Assembly (NCBI GenBank): GCA_040772505.1
Contig: JAXGYA010000002.1
Coordinates: 556,684-620,683, forward strand
DNA: 64,000 nucleotides
Reading direction: 5' to 3'
DNA from: Mariniphaga sp040772505
GTDB taxonomy: Bacteria; Bacteroidota; Bacteroidia; Bacteroidales; Prolixibacteraceae
In this document: in pieces, positions 30,556 through 40,281 of the stretch
Numbering within the stretch: position 1 is the stretch's first letter
How the letters are laid out: every line of letters begins with the position of its first letter
Made by a program: the position numbers and the translations under genes
Notes under the pieces: model-generated
What the model was told of the DNA's origin: nothing
Database searches by the model: none
What the model saw: the letters and a program-made list of their open reading frames with translations, nothing else

Positions 30556-31491
30556 ATGAGAAAATTATTTGTTGCAGTCTTGTGTATGATGAGCGTATCT
30601 CTTGTTACTGCTCAAAAAATAAAGATAAAAAAGAGTTTTCTCCTTTCAGAGCAAAAAGGCTATTACCCGAAACTCAGTGGAGATGGAAGTTTTGTGGCTT
30701 TTTCATCCGAATCCTACTCCGGACTGAGCATATACAATTTTTCTACCGGAGCTGTTCAGGAAGTTTCCAGGGAGGAGGGAGCCGGTTATGACCCGGTTTT
30801 TAGCGAGAACAATGAGAGGATTTATTATAGAAATATTCTTTACGAATCAAATTTGCGCAAAGAGGGACTGAAGAGTTTTGATTTATCTGACGGAAAGCAG
30901 GAGGTAATTTTTAAGCCTGTACGAAATTTGAAGCACCCGAAAAGTTTAAGTAAAGGTGTTGTGGCTCTGGCTGGTGATGAACTTTTAAAATCTGCCGGAA
31001 TTCAGTATGATTCTCCGGTTGACAACTACGTTTGGAGCGATGGCGTTAACTTGTACATTTTCAGGAATAACAAAACTGAAATTTTGAACCCTGTGGATGG
31101 TGCAAATGGTTATGTGTGGGCGACGGTTTCTCCTGACCAAAAGATGATCCTGTTCACTGCAGCGGCAAAAGGAACTTTTGTTTGCAATTTGAATGGTGAA
31201 ATTGTTGCAGATTTAGGTTTTTTGAATGCCCCGGCGTGGTATGGAAATGATTATGTGGTTGGCATGCAGGACAGGGATGATGGCTCTTTTGTGACGGAGT
31301 CAAAAATTGTGATGAAAAACTTAAAAGGAACAGTTGAGAAAGTTTTGAGCACACCGGAACAAATAGCAATGTATCCCACAGCATCAGAAAAAGCAGCTAA
31401 GATTTCATACAATACCACTGCCGGTGATATTTGGGTTGTTGAGCTGAAAGTGAAAGAGAGAGGATTTTTTAGCCGTTTGTTTGGAAGATAG
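30556..31491 (+). CDS. TolB-like beta-propeller secreted protein
   Basis: Translation probably starts at ATG 30556 rather than 30544, giving a clean signal peptide (KLFVAVLCMMSVSLVTAQ). The ~290-residue mature part contains repeated WD40/TolB-like blades (YYPKLSGDGSFVAFSS, YDPVFSENNERIYYRN, YVWATVSPDQKMILFTAA). It has no T9SS tail and no lipobox, so it is probably periplasmic. It sits between the NAGPA and amidase genes (18- and 44-bp gaps), so it is co-transcribed. A binding or sensing role is likely; no enzymatic motif is seen. Confidence 0.7.
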   Translation: MRKLFVAVLCMMSVSLVTAQKIKIKKSFLLSEQKGYYPKLSGDGSFVAFSSESYSGLSIYNFSTGAVQEVSREEGAGYDPVFSENNERIYYRNILYESNLRKEGLKSFDLSDGKQEVIFKPVRNLKHPKSLSKGVVALAGDELLKSAGIQYDSPVDNYVWSDGVNLYIFRNNKTEILNPVDGANGYVWATVSPDQKMILFTAAAKGTFVCNLNGEIVADLGFLNAPAWYGNDYVVGMQDRDDGSFVTESKIVMKNLKGTVEKVLSTPEQIAMYPTASEKAAKISYNTTAGDIWVVELKVKERGFFSRLFGR

Positions 31492-31535
31492 TCAGTTATA
31501 GACTTCAAAAAAGTTTGAAATTTAAAATGTCAATT

Positions 31536-33953
31536 ATGAAACGAGCATTCACACTGATTTTTTCTGTTCTCTTCATATTTTCTCCTTTCGCCCGGGCGCA
31601 GGATCTGTCGGGCGTGAAAATCCACATCAACCCGGGGCATGGAGGCTGGGATTCTGATGATCGGGGAATTGCCACGCCTCTGTATCCGACCGTTGGCCCC
31701 AATGTGGGCTTTTGGGAGTCTCAGAGCAATCTGGACAAAGGGCTGCAACTACGGGAAATGCTGGAGGAACTGGGCGCATCTGTTCAGATGTCAAGAACAC
31801 AAAACCGGACAGAAGATGACTTGCCGTTGTCAACCATTGTGCGGATGGCAAACGAATATCAGGCAGATTTCATGCTTGCCATCCACAGTAACGCCGGAAG
31901 CGGAACAGCCAACTATGTGCTGCAGTTATATGCCGGTAAAGACCTGAACGATATGCATGTATATCCTACACCAATCCCATGGTCGGATGAAAGCAGGGCA
32001 ATCAGTACGGAAATTGCAAAAAATCTGATTAAGAATCAATTAACACACTGGACGTCTGCAAACTATAGTGTTTATGGAGATAAAACATATGCCCGGATGT
32101 TTATGGGCTGGAGTGACGGCTATGGAGTGCTGCGCGGACTCACTGTGCCGGGTGTAATCTCCGAAGGTTCGATGCACGATTATATTCCCGAAAATTACCG
32201 GCTGATGAATATGGAGTACAAATGGCTGGAAGCATGGAATTTTAAAAAAGCTTTTTGTACCTATTTTAAAAATGCGGAAATTCCAACCGGGAATATTGCA
32301 GGTTGGGTGAAAGACAGCCGGAACCTGATTTTAGACGGGACATACAAAAAACACGGTAAAGACTTGCTGCTGCCCATTGATGGAGCTGTTGTGACTATTG
32401 AAGAGACAGGCGGAACCTATACGGTTGATAATCAGAGAAACGGAGTTTATGTTTTTAAGGATTTAAATCCCGGCAATTATACCGTGAAAGTGGAAGCAGA
32501 AGGATATTACCCACAGGAAACACAAATTACTGTGGTGAACAATGAAACCACATACTTAAATTTTGAGTTGAATAAAGTGCGGAACACACCGCCCCGGGTG
32601 ATCAGCTTTTCTCCGGATGTTCCGGATACCGAAACTGTCGAGACTTCAACCGATATCGTTCTGGAGTTCAACTGGGACATGGATGAGGAATCCACGATTG
32701 CTGCCTTTTCAATTACTCCCGAAGTAGAAGGTGAGTTTTCGTTTGAAGACAGCCAGTACCGCTTACGCTTTACACCGTTTTTTCCATTGGAAAAATCAAC
32801 GCTTTACACAGTAAAGCTGGATAAGTCGGCAAAACATCCCGACAATTTGAGCATGGAAGAGGACTTTATTTTTCAATTCACAACAAAAGAGAGAAACCGG
32901 CTGGCTTTGCTCGAAGGCTATCCCAATGAAGGAAACGCGGGTGTATATGCTAAAAAACCTCTTTTAATGTATGTCTTTGATAAAAAACTGGATTCATCCA
33001 ATGCCAGAGATGAGATTAATGTTTACGATTCAAGCGGTGCAATGATTGACAAAGTTACCCGCTCGGTAAAAATAAATAAGATTGGCGACCCTTATGGCGA
33101 TTTTTATTTTGAGTTGTCCAAACCTTTGATTGCAGGAAACTCTTATACCGTGAAAATTGGGAGCAATCTCAAAGATGAAGCAGGGGTTAAATTTGTTGAA
33201 CCTCTTGAAATTCATTTCACAGCTTCTGAAGTTTTGGTGGAGAATAAAACAGTAATTGATGACTTTGAAGCATCCGGGAAATATACATACGATACCGGCA
33301 AAAGTGAAGGTGTTTCTTCAGCGTCAATGACACGGAGTACTTCGCAAAAACTGTTTGGCGCTTCAGGTTATAAGATTACTGCGAAATTTTCCATCCATGA
33401 AGCTTTTGCCGCTTTTAATCCGGAAGAGCCTTTAGCAAACACTGAATCCTCAAAAGTATTCGGTTTGCATGTATATGGCGATATGTCCGGAAATGAACTG
33501 CAACTGCAGTTTGAGGCAGGAGCGGAAGTGAAATTTCTGAAATTATGCGATTTGAATTTCCTGGGATGGGAGTTTTTTGAGGCTGAATTAGCTGAGAATG
33601 ACGTATATCAGCTAACAGGTTTCAGAATCGTCCGTAAAGAGAGTATTTTATCTGCTTCCACCGAGATTTTTGTGGATAATCTGCTTCAGTATGATAATTT
33701 GATTTCAGGATTGAATGAAAACCAACTTGCAAAAGCTGTCCACGTTTACCCAAATCCGGTTTCAGAAAATCTGTTTGTCAAACTGAATGAAACAGAAGCG
33801 CCTGATTTAAAGTTGTTTTCAATAAACGGCATTTTACTCAAATCTGTAAAGGGAAATCAAATCGGGGTGAATGAATTTCCACCGGGCACCTATATTCTGA
33901 AGGTGATTGCAAAAGATACGGTATTTAGCAAAGTTGTTATGATTAGCAGGTAA
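31536..33953 (+). CDS. N-acetylmuramoyl-L-alanine amidase-fold protein with Big_5 domains, T9SS-secreted
   Basis: ATG 31536 gives the signal peptide (FSVLFIFSPFARAQ); an in-frame TTG upstream is less likely. The amidase_3 domain covers ~25-245 with expected zinc/catalytic residues at H35 (NPGHGG), E61 (GFWESQSN), H117 (AIHSNAG) and E210 (ISEGSMHD). A carboxypeptidase-regulatory-like domain follows (~255-345), then two Big_5 Ig-like domains (~350-560), a jelly-roll-like domain (~570-720) and a T9SS tail (VHVYPNPVSENLF). The family removes stem peptides from peptidoglycan. With the GHL10 hydrolase, which in E. coli prefers peptide-free strands, it makes a two-step wall-degrading pair. Some secreted amidase_3 proteins of Bacteroidota may have other targets. 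Confidence 0.85.
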   Translation: MKRAFTLIFSVLFIFSPFARAQDLSGVKIHINPGHGGWDSDDRGIATPLYPTVGPNVGFWESQSNLDKGLQLREMLEELGASVQMSRTQNRTEDDLPLSTIVRMANEYQADFMLAIHSNAGSGTANYVLQLYAGKDLNDMHVYPTPIPWSDESRAISTEIAKNLIKNQLTHWTSANYSVYGDKTYARMFMGWSDGYGVLRGLTVPGVISEGSMHDYIPENYRLMNMEYKWLEAWNFKKAFCTYFKNAEIPTGNIAGWVKDSRNLILDGTYKKHGKDLLLPIDGAVVTIEETGGTYTVDNQRNGVYVFKDLNPGNYTVKVEAEGYYPQETQITVVNNETTYLNFELNKVRNTPPRVISFSPDVPDTETVETSTDIVLEFNWDMDEESTIAAFSITPEVEGEFSFEDSQYRLRFTPFFPLEKSTLYTVKLDKSAKHPDNLSMEEDFIFQFTTKERNRLALLEGYPNEGNAGVYAKKPLLMYVFDKKLDSSNARDEINVYDSSGAMIDKVTRSVKINKIGDPYGDFYFELSKPLIAGNSYTVKIGSNLKDEAGVKFVEPLEIHFTASEVLVENKTVIDDFEASGKYTYDTGKSEGVSSASMTRSTSQKLFGASGYKITAKFSIHEAFAAFNPEEPLANTESSKVFGLHVYGDMSGNELQLQFEAGAEVKFLKLCDLNFLGWEFFEAELAENDVYQLTGFRIVRKESILSASTEIFVDNLLQYDNLISGLNENQLAKAVHVYPNPVSENLFVKLNETEAPDLKLFSINGILLKSVKGNQIGVNEFPPGTYILKVIAKDTVFSKVVMISR

Positions 33954-34079
33954 ATTACTGATAATTTATCTGTTCCTAAAGTGTTGAAAATTTTGAGATT
34001 TGCTTTAAAGGTTTGCGTTCAGTTGCAATATATTTTTTTCAATGAGCCTGGCCTGGCTAAGTGTTTTGAACGTATTCGA

Positions 34080-35792
34080 CTATACGGGCCAATCTGTTTC
34101 AAGTCCTTGATTGCGAATCCATTTTTGAAATTCTTCGAGTAGGTTTCTGTTTTCGCGCACAGCTCTGGGCACTATCTTTTTCATTTGTGCAAAGGCGATG
34201 AGTGAACCGACTGCTTCGCCAATGCTCCATTCTACCGGGTGCAGACGGTAGCATCCGTTGGTTATATGTGTGGTGCCAATATTTTTGTTTGCCGGCAACA
34301 AATTATTCATACGTTGAGGCAGCAGCGCACCCAAAGGAATTTGGAAAGGAAGCGAAGCAAAGTCGATGTAATTGTCGCCGCGGCTGCTGGGGTGCAGGTC
34401 GATATGGTAATAACCGGTTCCTACACTGTCATAAAAACCGGCAGCTTTTTTTCCGGCTTCTTCTCCTGCCACCATCTTCCGGTTTTCTGCACCCACGTGT
34501 TTTTCCAGTATGGTAAATTCTGCTTTAATTCTTCTGGACTCCCTGATATAGGGATATTTAGCCATTCCGTCGTTTGTGCCCATTATGTCGCTTCGTAAAC
34601 GTAACCCGGGCCAGCCTAAACCTCCATCAGGCCGTGGAGCTTCGGTCTGCAGCCAGTAAAACAATGATAAACTTAACTGACGGGCTGCTTCAATGTGTCT
34701 CTTAAACTCTTTTTCACTCACATCAATAATGTCTCCTAAAAAATAATCGTTTTGAGGCCAGTTTACAATCGTTATATCTCCATCGTAAGTTCCCGGACTA
34801 AAATTATTTTTATTGATTATCCGCCTGTAGTTCCAAAGGTTCAAAACATCGCCAGTTCTTACTCCTTCAGGATGAAATCCCAGTTTTTTTGGTTCTAAAG
34901 TTTGTGGATTAGAATAATTTAAATCCAGCAATTTTCCAGACCATGGTGGATTCATGTCCGGCACATAGTTTTTCCAGAAACTATACTCTTCTGGTCTGTC
35001 GATGATGTTGTTGGCGCCTGGCTGATAGTCCATTGCAAAACATAAAGTAAAAGCCTGATTGTTTTTCAGGTTTTCCTTTTCCGGTGCATGCAGCTCGCCG
35101 GTCTGGTTTTTTGATTCAGTGCCTGTGACATATTCAGTATTGGTGAGCGGAAGAAGATCGCCACACTCTGTTGCATCAACAAAATAAGGAGCTTCAAGTA
35201 CTGTTTTTTGTCCGTTTTTGAGGTTAACTGCCTCTACGGCTTTTACCAGGTCTCCTATAACATCAGCTTTTCTTACCTTATGTTCTGTTAAAAGCAACAG
35301 ATTTCCGGTACTCATGTACTGATTAAGCATTTCCAGCAATACAGCTACTGCCACTTTGGGTTCATGGCATAACCGGGAGACAGCACCGTCGCCGGGATTT
35401 AGGTTTTCGCGGTTTCGGGCTTCTGCCGTCAATGGGTAGTTGTGTTTATAATAGTTCCGCACGCGATTTCTGAAATCCCTGTAGGATGAGGGTGCTCCAT
35501 GTGTTTCTATCCATGCATGCTCATCAGGTGGAACTCCTTGTTGAGATACCTGCCCTCCAATCCAGTCTGTTTCTTCAGTCATAATAACCTTCAATCCATT
35601 GCGGCACGCTGCAAGAGCTGTTGCACAACCCCCCAATCCTCCGCCTGCAATTACAACATCAGCAGATAAACCTCCTGATTTTATTTTATTTTTCTGATTT
35701 GATTTAAAAGCCGCTGAACTTTGTAAAGATGGGCTTAATAGTATTCCACCACTTCCGGCTGTAATTAGCGTTACAAAATTTCTTCGTCTCAT
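34080..35792 (-). CDS. FAD-dependent oxidoreductase with Tat-like signal
   Basis: The protein has 570 residues. The N-terminus MRRRNFVTLITAGSGG is a twin-arginine-type signal, pointing to export in a folded, cofactor-bound state. The Rossmann dinucleotide fold starts with VVIAGGGLGGCATALAA (~47-63). Further FAD_oxidored-family features are WIGGQVSQQG, YFVDATECGDLLP and a C-terminal GCYRLHPVEWSIGEAVG. This family is common in Bacteroidota PULs and is thought to oxidise a sugar or hydroxy-acid; the substrate is unknown. It is the last gene of PUL2 and converges with PUL1 across a 126-bp gap with no clear terminator. Confidence 0.82.
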   Translation of the reverse strand: MRRRNFVTLITAGSGGILLSPSLQSSAAFKSNQKNKIKSGGLSADVVIAGGGLGGCATALAACRNGLKVIMTEETDWIGGQVSQQGVPPDEHAWIETHGAPSSYRDFRNRVRNYYKHNYPLTAEARNRENLNPGDGAVSRLCHEPKVAVAVLLEMLNQYMSTGNLLLLTEHKVRKADVIGDLVKAVEAVNLKNGQKTVLEAPYFVDATECGDLLPLTNTEYVTGTESKNQTGELHAPEKENLKNNQAFTLCFAMDYQPGANNIIDRPEEYSFWKNYVPDMNPPWSGKLLDLNYSNPQTLEPKKLGFHPEGVRTGDVLNLWNYRRIINKNNFSPGTYDGDITIVNWPQNDYFLGDIIDVSEKEFKRHIEAARQLSLSLFYWLQTEAPRPDGGLGWPGLRLRSDIMGTNDGMAKYPYIRESRRIKAEFTILEKHVGAENRKMVAGEEAGKKAAGFYDSVGTGYYHIDLHPSSRGDNYIDFASLPFQIPLGALLPQRMNNLLPANKNIGTTHITNGCYRLHPVEWSIGEAVGSLIAFAQMKKIVPRAVRENRNLLEEFQKWIRNQGLETDWPV

Positions 35793-35807
35793 ATTGAATT
35801 GATTGAG

Positions 35808-36752
35808 TTAACTTTTCTGTTTCGGATTTTGTAAGTATTCTTTATACCTGTTATATAGATGGCCAGCTTGCAGATAGGCTGATTGTGGACTCATAAAATG
35901 TGAAAACTCAAATGTTATTGCATTATGAATTCCTGCTTTTGCTGCCATTTCAAGCTTCAATAAGAGTTTTTCCCATTTGATGGGCATAAATTTGATGGGC
36001 ATATCCCTGTCAAAAGTCTCTGAATTGGTCCAGCATTCAAGATTATATTTATCGGCTAATGATTTATTAATCTGAAGGAAGCTGGTCAGATCATTATAAT
36101 CCACATGCCCATCCTGAAAGGCAACTATGTCAACCGCCCCTTTTATTCCATCAAAAATTTCATTCCATTCGGCTTCGTGCTGTTTAATTGTTATGGCGTT
36201 TCTTTTTGTTGTGCGGGTTAAGTATTGGCTTACATTTTTTATCCCATCGATATAGGGTGAGATAAGTACCGGCAGCCCACCCGAAACATTTTTACAATGT
36301 TGGGCAAGACCAGCATACAAATCAATGATTTGTCCTGTTTTTTGGCTGATTTCGTGAGAAACATACCATCCTTTGAAGGCAGGCATTTTCTCATACTTTT
36401 TCCATGCTTCGTCAATGAATTTTTTGTTGATATCGATCTCCTTTTGAAAATTTCCTTCGGGCCAGTATTTTCCTGAATCATATAATCCAAAATAAAAATC
36501 CATTTTGTGTTTATCTGCCAATTCCAGAAACATCTGAACCAGGTCAACGGGTGGCAGGTAGGCTCCTTCCTGTTGCATCAAAACCTCAGACGGGAATGTC
36601 TGCCACTTTCCATATCCTGCACGTATGAGAATAACCGTGTCAATACCTATCTCTTTCATGTAACCAAAATCTTGGTCCCACTCTTTTGTTCCCCAATTTT
36701 GATGGGGGATGTCGTGGCTGATTTCATCCAAAAATGTGCCTTTAATCTTCAT
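35808..36752 (-). CDS. DUF4434 TIM-barrel glycosidase-like protein, cytoplasmic
   Basis: The 314-residue protein begins MKIKGTFLDEISHDIPHQNWG and lacks any signal peptide. The pattern of barrel strands (IDTVILIRAGYG, MDFYFGLYDSGKYW, FKGWYVSHEI, VDIVAFQDGHVDY, GIHNAITFEFSHFM) matches DUF4434, a relative of retaining glycosidases. The Glu in GWYVSHEI and the late FEFSH Glu are candidate catalytic residues. It lies between the symporter and oxidoreductase genes with 15-20 bp gaps. A cytoplasmic location beside an importer suggests that it acts on an imported small glycoside. Confidence 0.75.
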   Translation of the reverse strand: MKIKGTFLDEISHDIPHQNWGTKEWDQDFGYMKEIGIDTVILIRAGYGKWQTFPSEVLMQQEGAYLPPVDLVQMFLELADKHKMDFYFGLYDSGKYWPEGNFQKEIDINKKFIDEAWKKYEKMPAFKGWYVSHEISQKTGQIIDLYAGLAQHCKNVSGGLPVLISPYIDGIKNVSQYLTRTTKRNAITIKQHEAEWNEIFDGIKGAVDIVAFQDGHVDYNDLTSFLQINKSLADKYNLECWTNSETFDRDMPIKFMPIKWEKLLLKLEMAAKAGIHNAITFEFSHFMSPQSAYLQAGHLYNRYKEYLQNPKQKS

Positions 36753-36772
36753 GATTTTTTTATTCAGAAATA

Positions 36773-38605
36773 TTAAATCGTTTCATAATCTTTTATCTTG
36801 TCCAACCAATTAAATTTCAATACAATTGAGGTAAGAACAAATAACACCAGCGAAACAACCAGCCCCTGTGGTCTTCTCAGCACCAGGTAAATGGGGGCGG
36901 TAATTAAGGTAGTTTGCCATACAATTCCTACCAGTATATTAAAAGCATCGCGAGGTAAATCCATATTTTTAGCTATGCCGGGATATTTTTTCTTTGCCTT
37001 TTCATAAATTGGGTTCCACCAGCCCCACGGACGTACATTCTTATAAAATTCAATCAGCGTGCTTTCATCGACAGGTTCAGTAAACAAGCACCCAAGAAAA
37101 CTGCCAATAGATGCCATACCCAGGATTAACGGGAACAGATAAATATCAGGAGTGTCAGGGAAAAACAAAAACTTCAGGGTTGAACCGGCTAACCCTGCCA
37201 GCATCCCCCAAAAATAACCGTAACCGTTAAAGCGCCACCAAATCCATTTGAGCACATTGGCAGCCACATAACCCCCATACAGAGAGGAAGTTATCCATAG
37301 CGTGAGAGAGTTGATAGAGGCAGAGAAAAAACCGAAAATAATTCCGACTATCACAATACCGATGGAAGACAAATAGCTTATCCGGATATACTTTTTATTG
37401 GAAGCATTTGGATTGATGTATTTTTTATACAAATCGTTCACAATGTATGCCGGAGCAGAATTCACAAACGCCGAGAAGGTTGACATAAATGCCGCCAGCA
37501 GTCCTGCCAGGATAATGCCTTTCAGTCCAACAGGCAACAAATTGTTGATTACAAAAGGAAGAATTTTCTCGAAGTCGATAGCCCCATCACTGGCTTCCAT
37601 CATTGGGGCAACAGAAACCAGCGCCAGAATTCCCAGTCCGGCAACCATCAAATAACGCGGCGGATAAAGGATCAGAGAAGTTAATCCGCTCATTTTGGCG
37701 GCATCGCGCGGTGTTTCGGTGGATAACACACGCTGCATGTCGTAGCTCGGTACCGGTCCGGCTAAACTGGAAAAAATTCCTTTGAAAAACATCATCATTA
37801 CCATGGCTCCCAACATACCGTAACCGTCTTCGGCAACTTTTCTGTTCACCTGGTCAAAAATGCCGGTCCAGTCGAGACCGGTATTCCAACGCGGAACAAT
37901 ATCGAACCAGCCATGGGGCACCGAAGCCTCTATTTGTGCAGCGGAAACATGGTTCATTGCAAACCATGCCACGGCAATGCAGGCGATGGTCATCACAAAA
38001 AACTGCATCACCTCTGTGGCAACTACGCTGTACATTCCGCCCTTTATCACATATAATGTTGTGATTGAGAGTAGAATGGTTGCATATGTATATTCAGAAA
38101 TGATATGAATATTACCAAGAGTAAAGGACAAATCCCAGGGGAAAATCATTACGGTAAATTTCCCGATGCCCACAAAAAAGTAGGCGATAAAACCAATGGC
38201 GCTAATAACCGCAAAAACTACTACGATAATGTGTGATAACTTTCCTCCTGTGTCATTCCCAAACCGGGTTGTAATCCATTCGGCACCGGTCATTACATTG
38301 GAACGGCGCAGCCAGATGGCCATAAAAATCATCACAAAAATCTGATTCCAGACGGGCCAGAGCCAGGGAATCCATACGCTTTTCAATCCGTAAACAAAAA
38401 AGATGGTAACTGTCCATGCAGTACCTGAAACATCAAACATTCCGGAACCATTGGATAAACCCAGATAATACCATTTCAACTGGTTGCCGCCTAAAAAATA
38501 GTTTTGCAAACTTTTCCCGGCTTTTTTTGAAATCCAGAAGCCAATAAAAATGCTAAGTGCAATGTAAGCGGCTATTATCAATAAATCAATCCAATCGAAC
38601 CTCAT
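36773..38605 (-). CDS. Sodium:solute symporter (SSS family)
   Basis: This 610-residue integral membrane protein begins MRFDWIDLLIIAAYIALSIFIG and has about 13-14 hydrophobic segments. SSS hallmarks include NYFLGGNQLKWYYLGLSNGSG, GAEWITTRFG, and the sodium-site helix region GIILAGLLAAFMSTFSAFVNSAPAYIV. Such symporters couple Na+ to uptake of sugars, sialic acids or carboxylates across the inner membrane. In PUL2 it is the only inner-membrane importer, so it should carry the product released by the surface enzymes. The exact substrate cannot be read from the sequence. Confidence 0.9.
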   Translation of the reverse strand: MRFDWIDLLIIAAYIALSIFIGFWISKKAGKSLQNYFLGGNQLKWYYLGLSNGSGMFDVSGTAWTVTIFFVYGLKSVWIPWLWPVWNQIFVMIFMAIWLRRSNVMTGAEWITTRFGNDTGGKLSHIIVVVFAVISAIGFIAYFFVGIGKFTVMIFPWDLSFTLGNIHIISEYTYATILLSITTLYVIKGGMYSVVATEVMQFFVMTIACIAVAWFAMNHVSAAQIEASVPHGWFDIVPRWNTGLDWTGIFDQVNRKVAEDGYGMLGAMVMMMFFKGIFSSLAGPVPSYDMQRVLSTETPRDAAKMSGLTSLILYPPRYLMVAGLGILALVSVAPMMEASDGAIDFEKILPFVINNLLPVGLKGIILAGLLAAFMSTFSAFVNSAPAYIVNDLYKKYINPNASNKKYIRISYLSSIGIVIVGIIFGFFSASINSLTLWITSSLYGGYVAANVLKWIWWRFNGYGYFWGMLAGLAGSTLKFLFFPDTPDIYLFPLILGMASIGSFLGCLFTEPVDESTLIEFYKNVRPWGWWNPIYEKAKKKYPGIAKNMDLPRDAFNILVGIVWQTTLITAPIYLVLRRPQGLVVSLVLFVLTSIVLKFNWLDKIKDYETI

Positions 38606-38694
38606 TCTGATTTAGTATTACAAAGTTTCTTTGTAAGCAATTGTGTTTCCCTTGTTAATTGTGATTCCCTTGTTGTTTGCAACAAAATGTGTTA

Positions 38695-40014
38695 TCATTT
38701 TTTGTGAAGCTTTTCTGCCCGTTCGATACCTCGTTTAACAGCATCCCACTGGTTATACTTCATCAGATAAATCATATCAAAATACATTAAGCCATCGCCC
38801 ACAGTTAAAGCAATATAGACAGCTTCTTCTGCATTTTGGGGTTTGTTTTCATAATTTAACCCGTATAAACTTGCGCAAACGTCCACATCTCCCATAGTCA
38901 CTCTTTTTGCATTTAAGATTGCCCCCTCTACACTCCATTCATTCTCTGCACCGTACAATGCCTGTCCGTAAGCTCCAGTCATATACAGGTCAAGCAGTGA
39001 AGATAATCCATAGCTTTTATATTCTGGAGTAGCCCATGAGTAATGAAGAGAAGCATCAAACCTGTTACTTGCCCAATTCACTCCTTCGTTATAATAGGAT
39101 GAATACCAAGAGCCGGTATATGTTCCAAATCTGATATGCGGATTTATCTCTTTTATCTTGTTTTTTGTGTTTTTGAAAAGATCATAAATGGTTTTTGCCC
39201 GGAATTCGAGCCACTTTTTATAATGTGTCCCGGGAACAACCTTATCGCCATTCCAGGTAAAAACAGAATATGGAAAAGCATCAACAGTTCTCCCAATGTA
39301 TTTTTCAAACTCACCTTTTGTGAGTTGAGAAAAATCACTTTCAATAGAATTAAAACGGGCTCTGTCCAGAACAATACCATCCAGATTTGAATAGTTTTGA
39401 GCCAGCTCTTCCACTATAGATAAAAGGTATGCTTGCACTTCAGGATTTACCGGATTGAAAAATTTTGCATGTGATTTTTCATCGTCCATAATTGAAACAA
39501 TTCCTGATGGATAATAAAGTTGAGTTGTCCATGAATTCTTATCACTCTCCCGGTACAAGACACCTCCGTCGCGAATATTTCCACCAACCATAATGTTGAT
39601 ATTTGCATTAACTTTTAATCCCAGATTATGAGCCTCTTCGATAAATGTGCCGAGATAATCCCATGTAGCGGTCCTTTCGATATTGTTTAATTTTTTAATT
39701 TGCTCAACAATATTACTCTCATACAGAACATCGCCGCATGTAGGTCTCACATCCACAACCACTTCCGTAAATCCTGTATTTTTTGCTTTAACTAATGTGT
39801 TCCGGATATTTTCCTTACTGTTTGCCAGGTATTCAAAATTAGCCGAGGCGTCAATCCATAAAATTTTTGGTTTTTCACTCACGGGAATAGAAGGTTGCTC
39901 CGTAGGAGGTTCTTTCCACTGAACTTCATCATCTCCGAGTTTGTAACCTCCGGAGTCTGTGCAGGAAACAGTTACAATCAGGTAAAATAATACGGTATAA
40001 AATTTTATTTTCAT
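38695..40014 (-). CDS. GHL10-like/alpha-amylase-superfamily lipoprotein
   Basis: The start is placed at ATG 40014, because MKIKFYTVLFYLIVTVSC is a lipoprotein signal; a longer frame to 40083 only adds translated REP-like DNA. The ~420-residue mature protein is a TIM barrel related to GHL10: KILWIDASANFEYL, TGFTEVVVDVRPTCGDVLYES, LGLKVNANINIMVGG, LDGIVLDRARFN and INPHIRFGTYTGSWY. It therefore parallels the GHL10 enzyme of PUL1. As a surface or periplasmic lipoprotein it could cleave the same or a related glycan before import by the symporter encoded next. The catalytic residues are not firmly identifiable. Confidence 0.75.
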   Translation of the reverse strand: MKIKFYTVLFYLIVTVSCTDSGGYKLGDDEVQWKEPPTEQPSIPVSEKPKILWIDASANFEYLANSKENIRNTLVKAKNTGFTEVVVDVRPTCGDVLYESNIVEQIKKLNNIERTATWDYLGTFIEEAHNLGLKVNANINIMVGGNIRDGGVLYRESDKNSWTTQLYYPSGIVSIMDDEKSHAKFFNPVNPEVQAYLLSIVEELAQNYSNLDGIVLDRARFNSIESDFSQLTKGEFEKYIGRTVDAFPYSVFTWNGDKVVPGTHYKKWLEFRAKTIYDLFKNTKNKIKEINPHIRFGTYTGSWYSSYYNEGVNWASNRFDASLHYSWATPEYKSYGLSSLLDLYMTGAYGQALYGAENEWSVEGAILNAKRVTMGDVDVCASLYGLNYENKPQNAEEAVYIALTVGDGLMYFDMIYLMKYNQWDAVKRGIERAEKLHKK

Positions 40015-40050
40015 CCAATTAAAATTAAAAGTTTTCAAAGGTATTGGATG

Positions 40051-40071
40051 CCTGCCTGTCCGGTAGGCAGG
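40051..40071. repeat. REP-like palindrome in PUL2 leader
   Basis: The arms cctgcct (40051-40057) and aggcagg (40065-40071) are perfect around gtccggt. GC-rich palindromes of this form stand out against AT-rich flanks and recall intergenic repeats dispersed in Bacteroidota genomes. It lies in the 5' leader of the GHL10-like gene. Confidence 0.6.
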
Positions 40072-40187
40072 TAACTCCCTCATTTTAATTATGCTTGTTT
40101 GTGAAGCATTTCTTCATGGTCGTTTCATAAAAAATGAAAAAAGAGCAGAGAGATAAAACTCAAATTTCGGCAATAATTAAAGCAAAT

Positions 40188-40254
40188 AAAAGAGGGGCTG
40201 AACTTAAATTGGATTCTTCTTGATGTTTTCAAATCCAATATTCAGCTCCTCTTT
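40188..40254 (-). terminator. Long hairpin terminator after the DUF5018 gene
   Basis: Two long arms (40188-40214 and 40231-40254) pair through aaagagg(a/g)gctgaa / ttcagc(t/c)cctcttt and attggatt / aatccaat. On the minus strand the stem is followed by a U-rich run. It lies 28 bp past the DUF5018-type gene and before the GHL10-like gene, so it should end or attenuate the susCD transcript of PUL2. Confidence 0.75.
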
Positions 40255-40281
40255 ATATTTATTCCTTTCTAATAAAACTTA

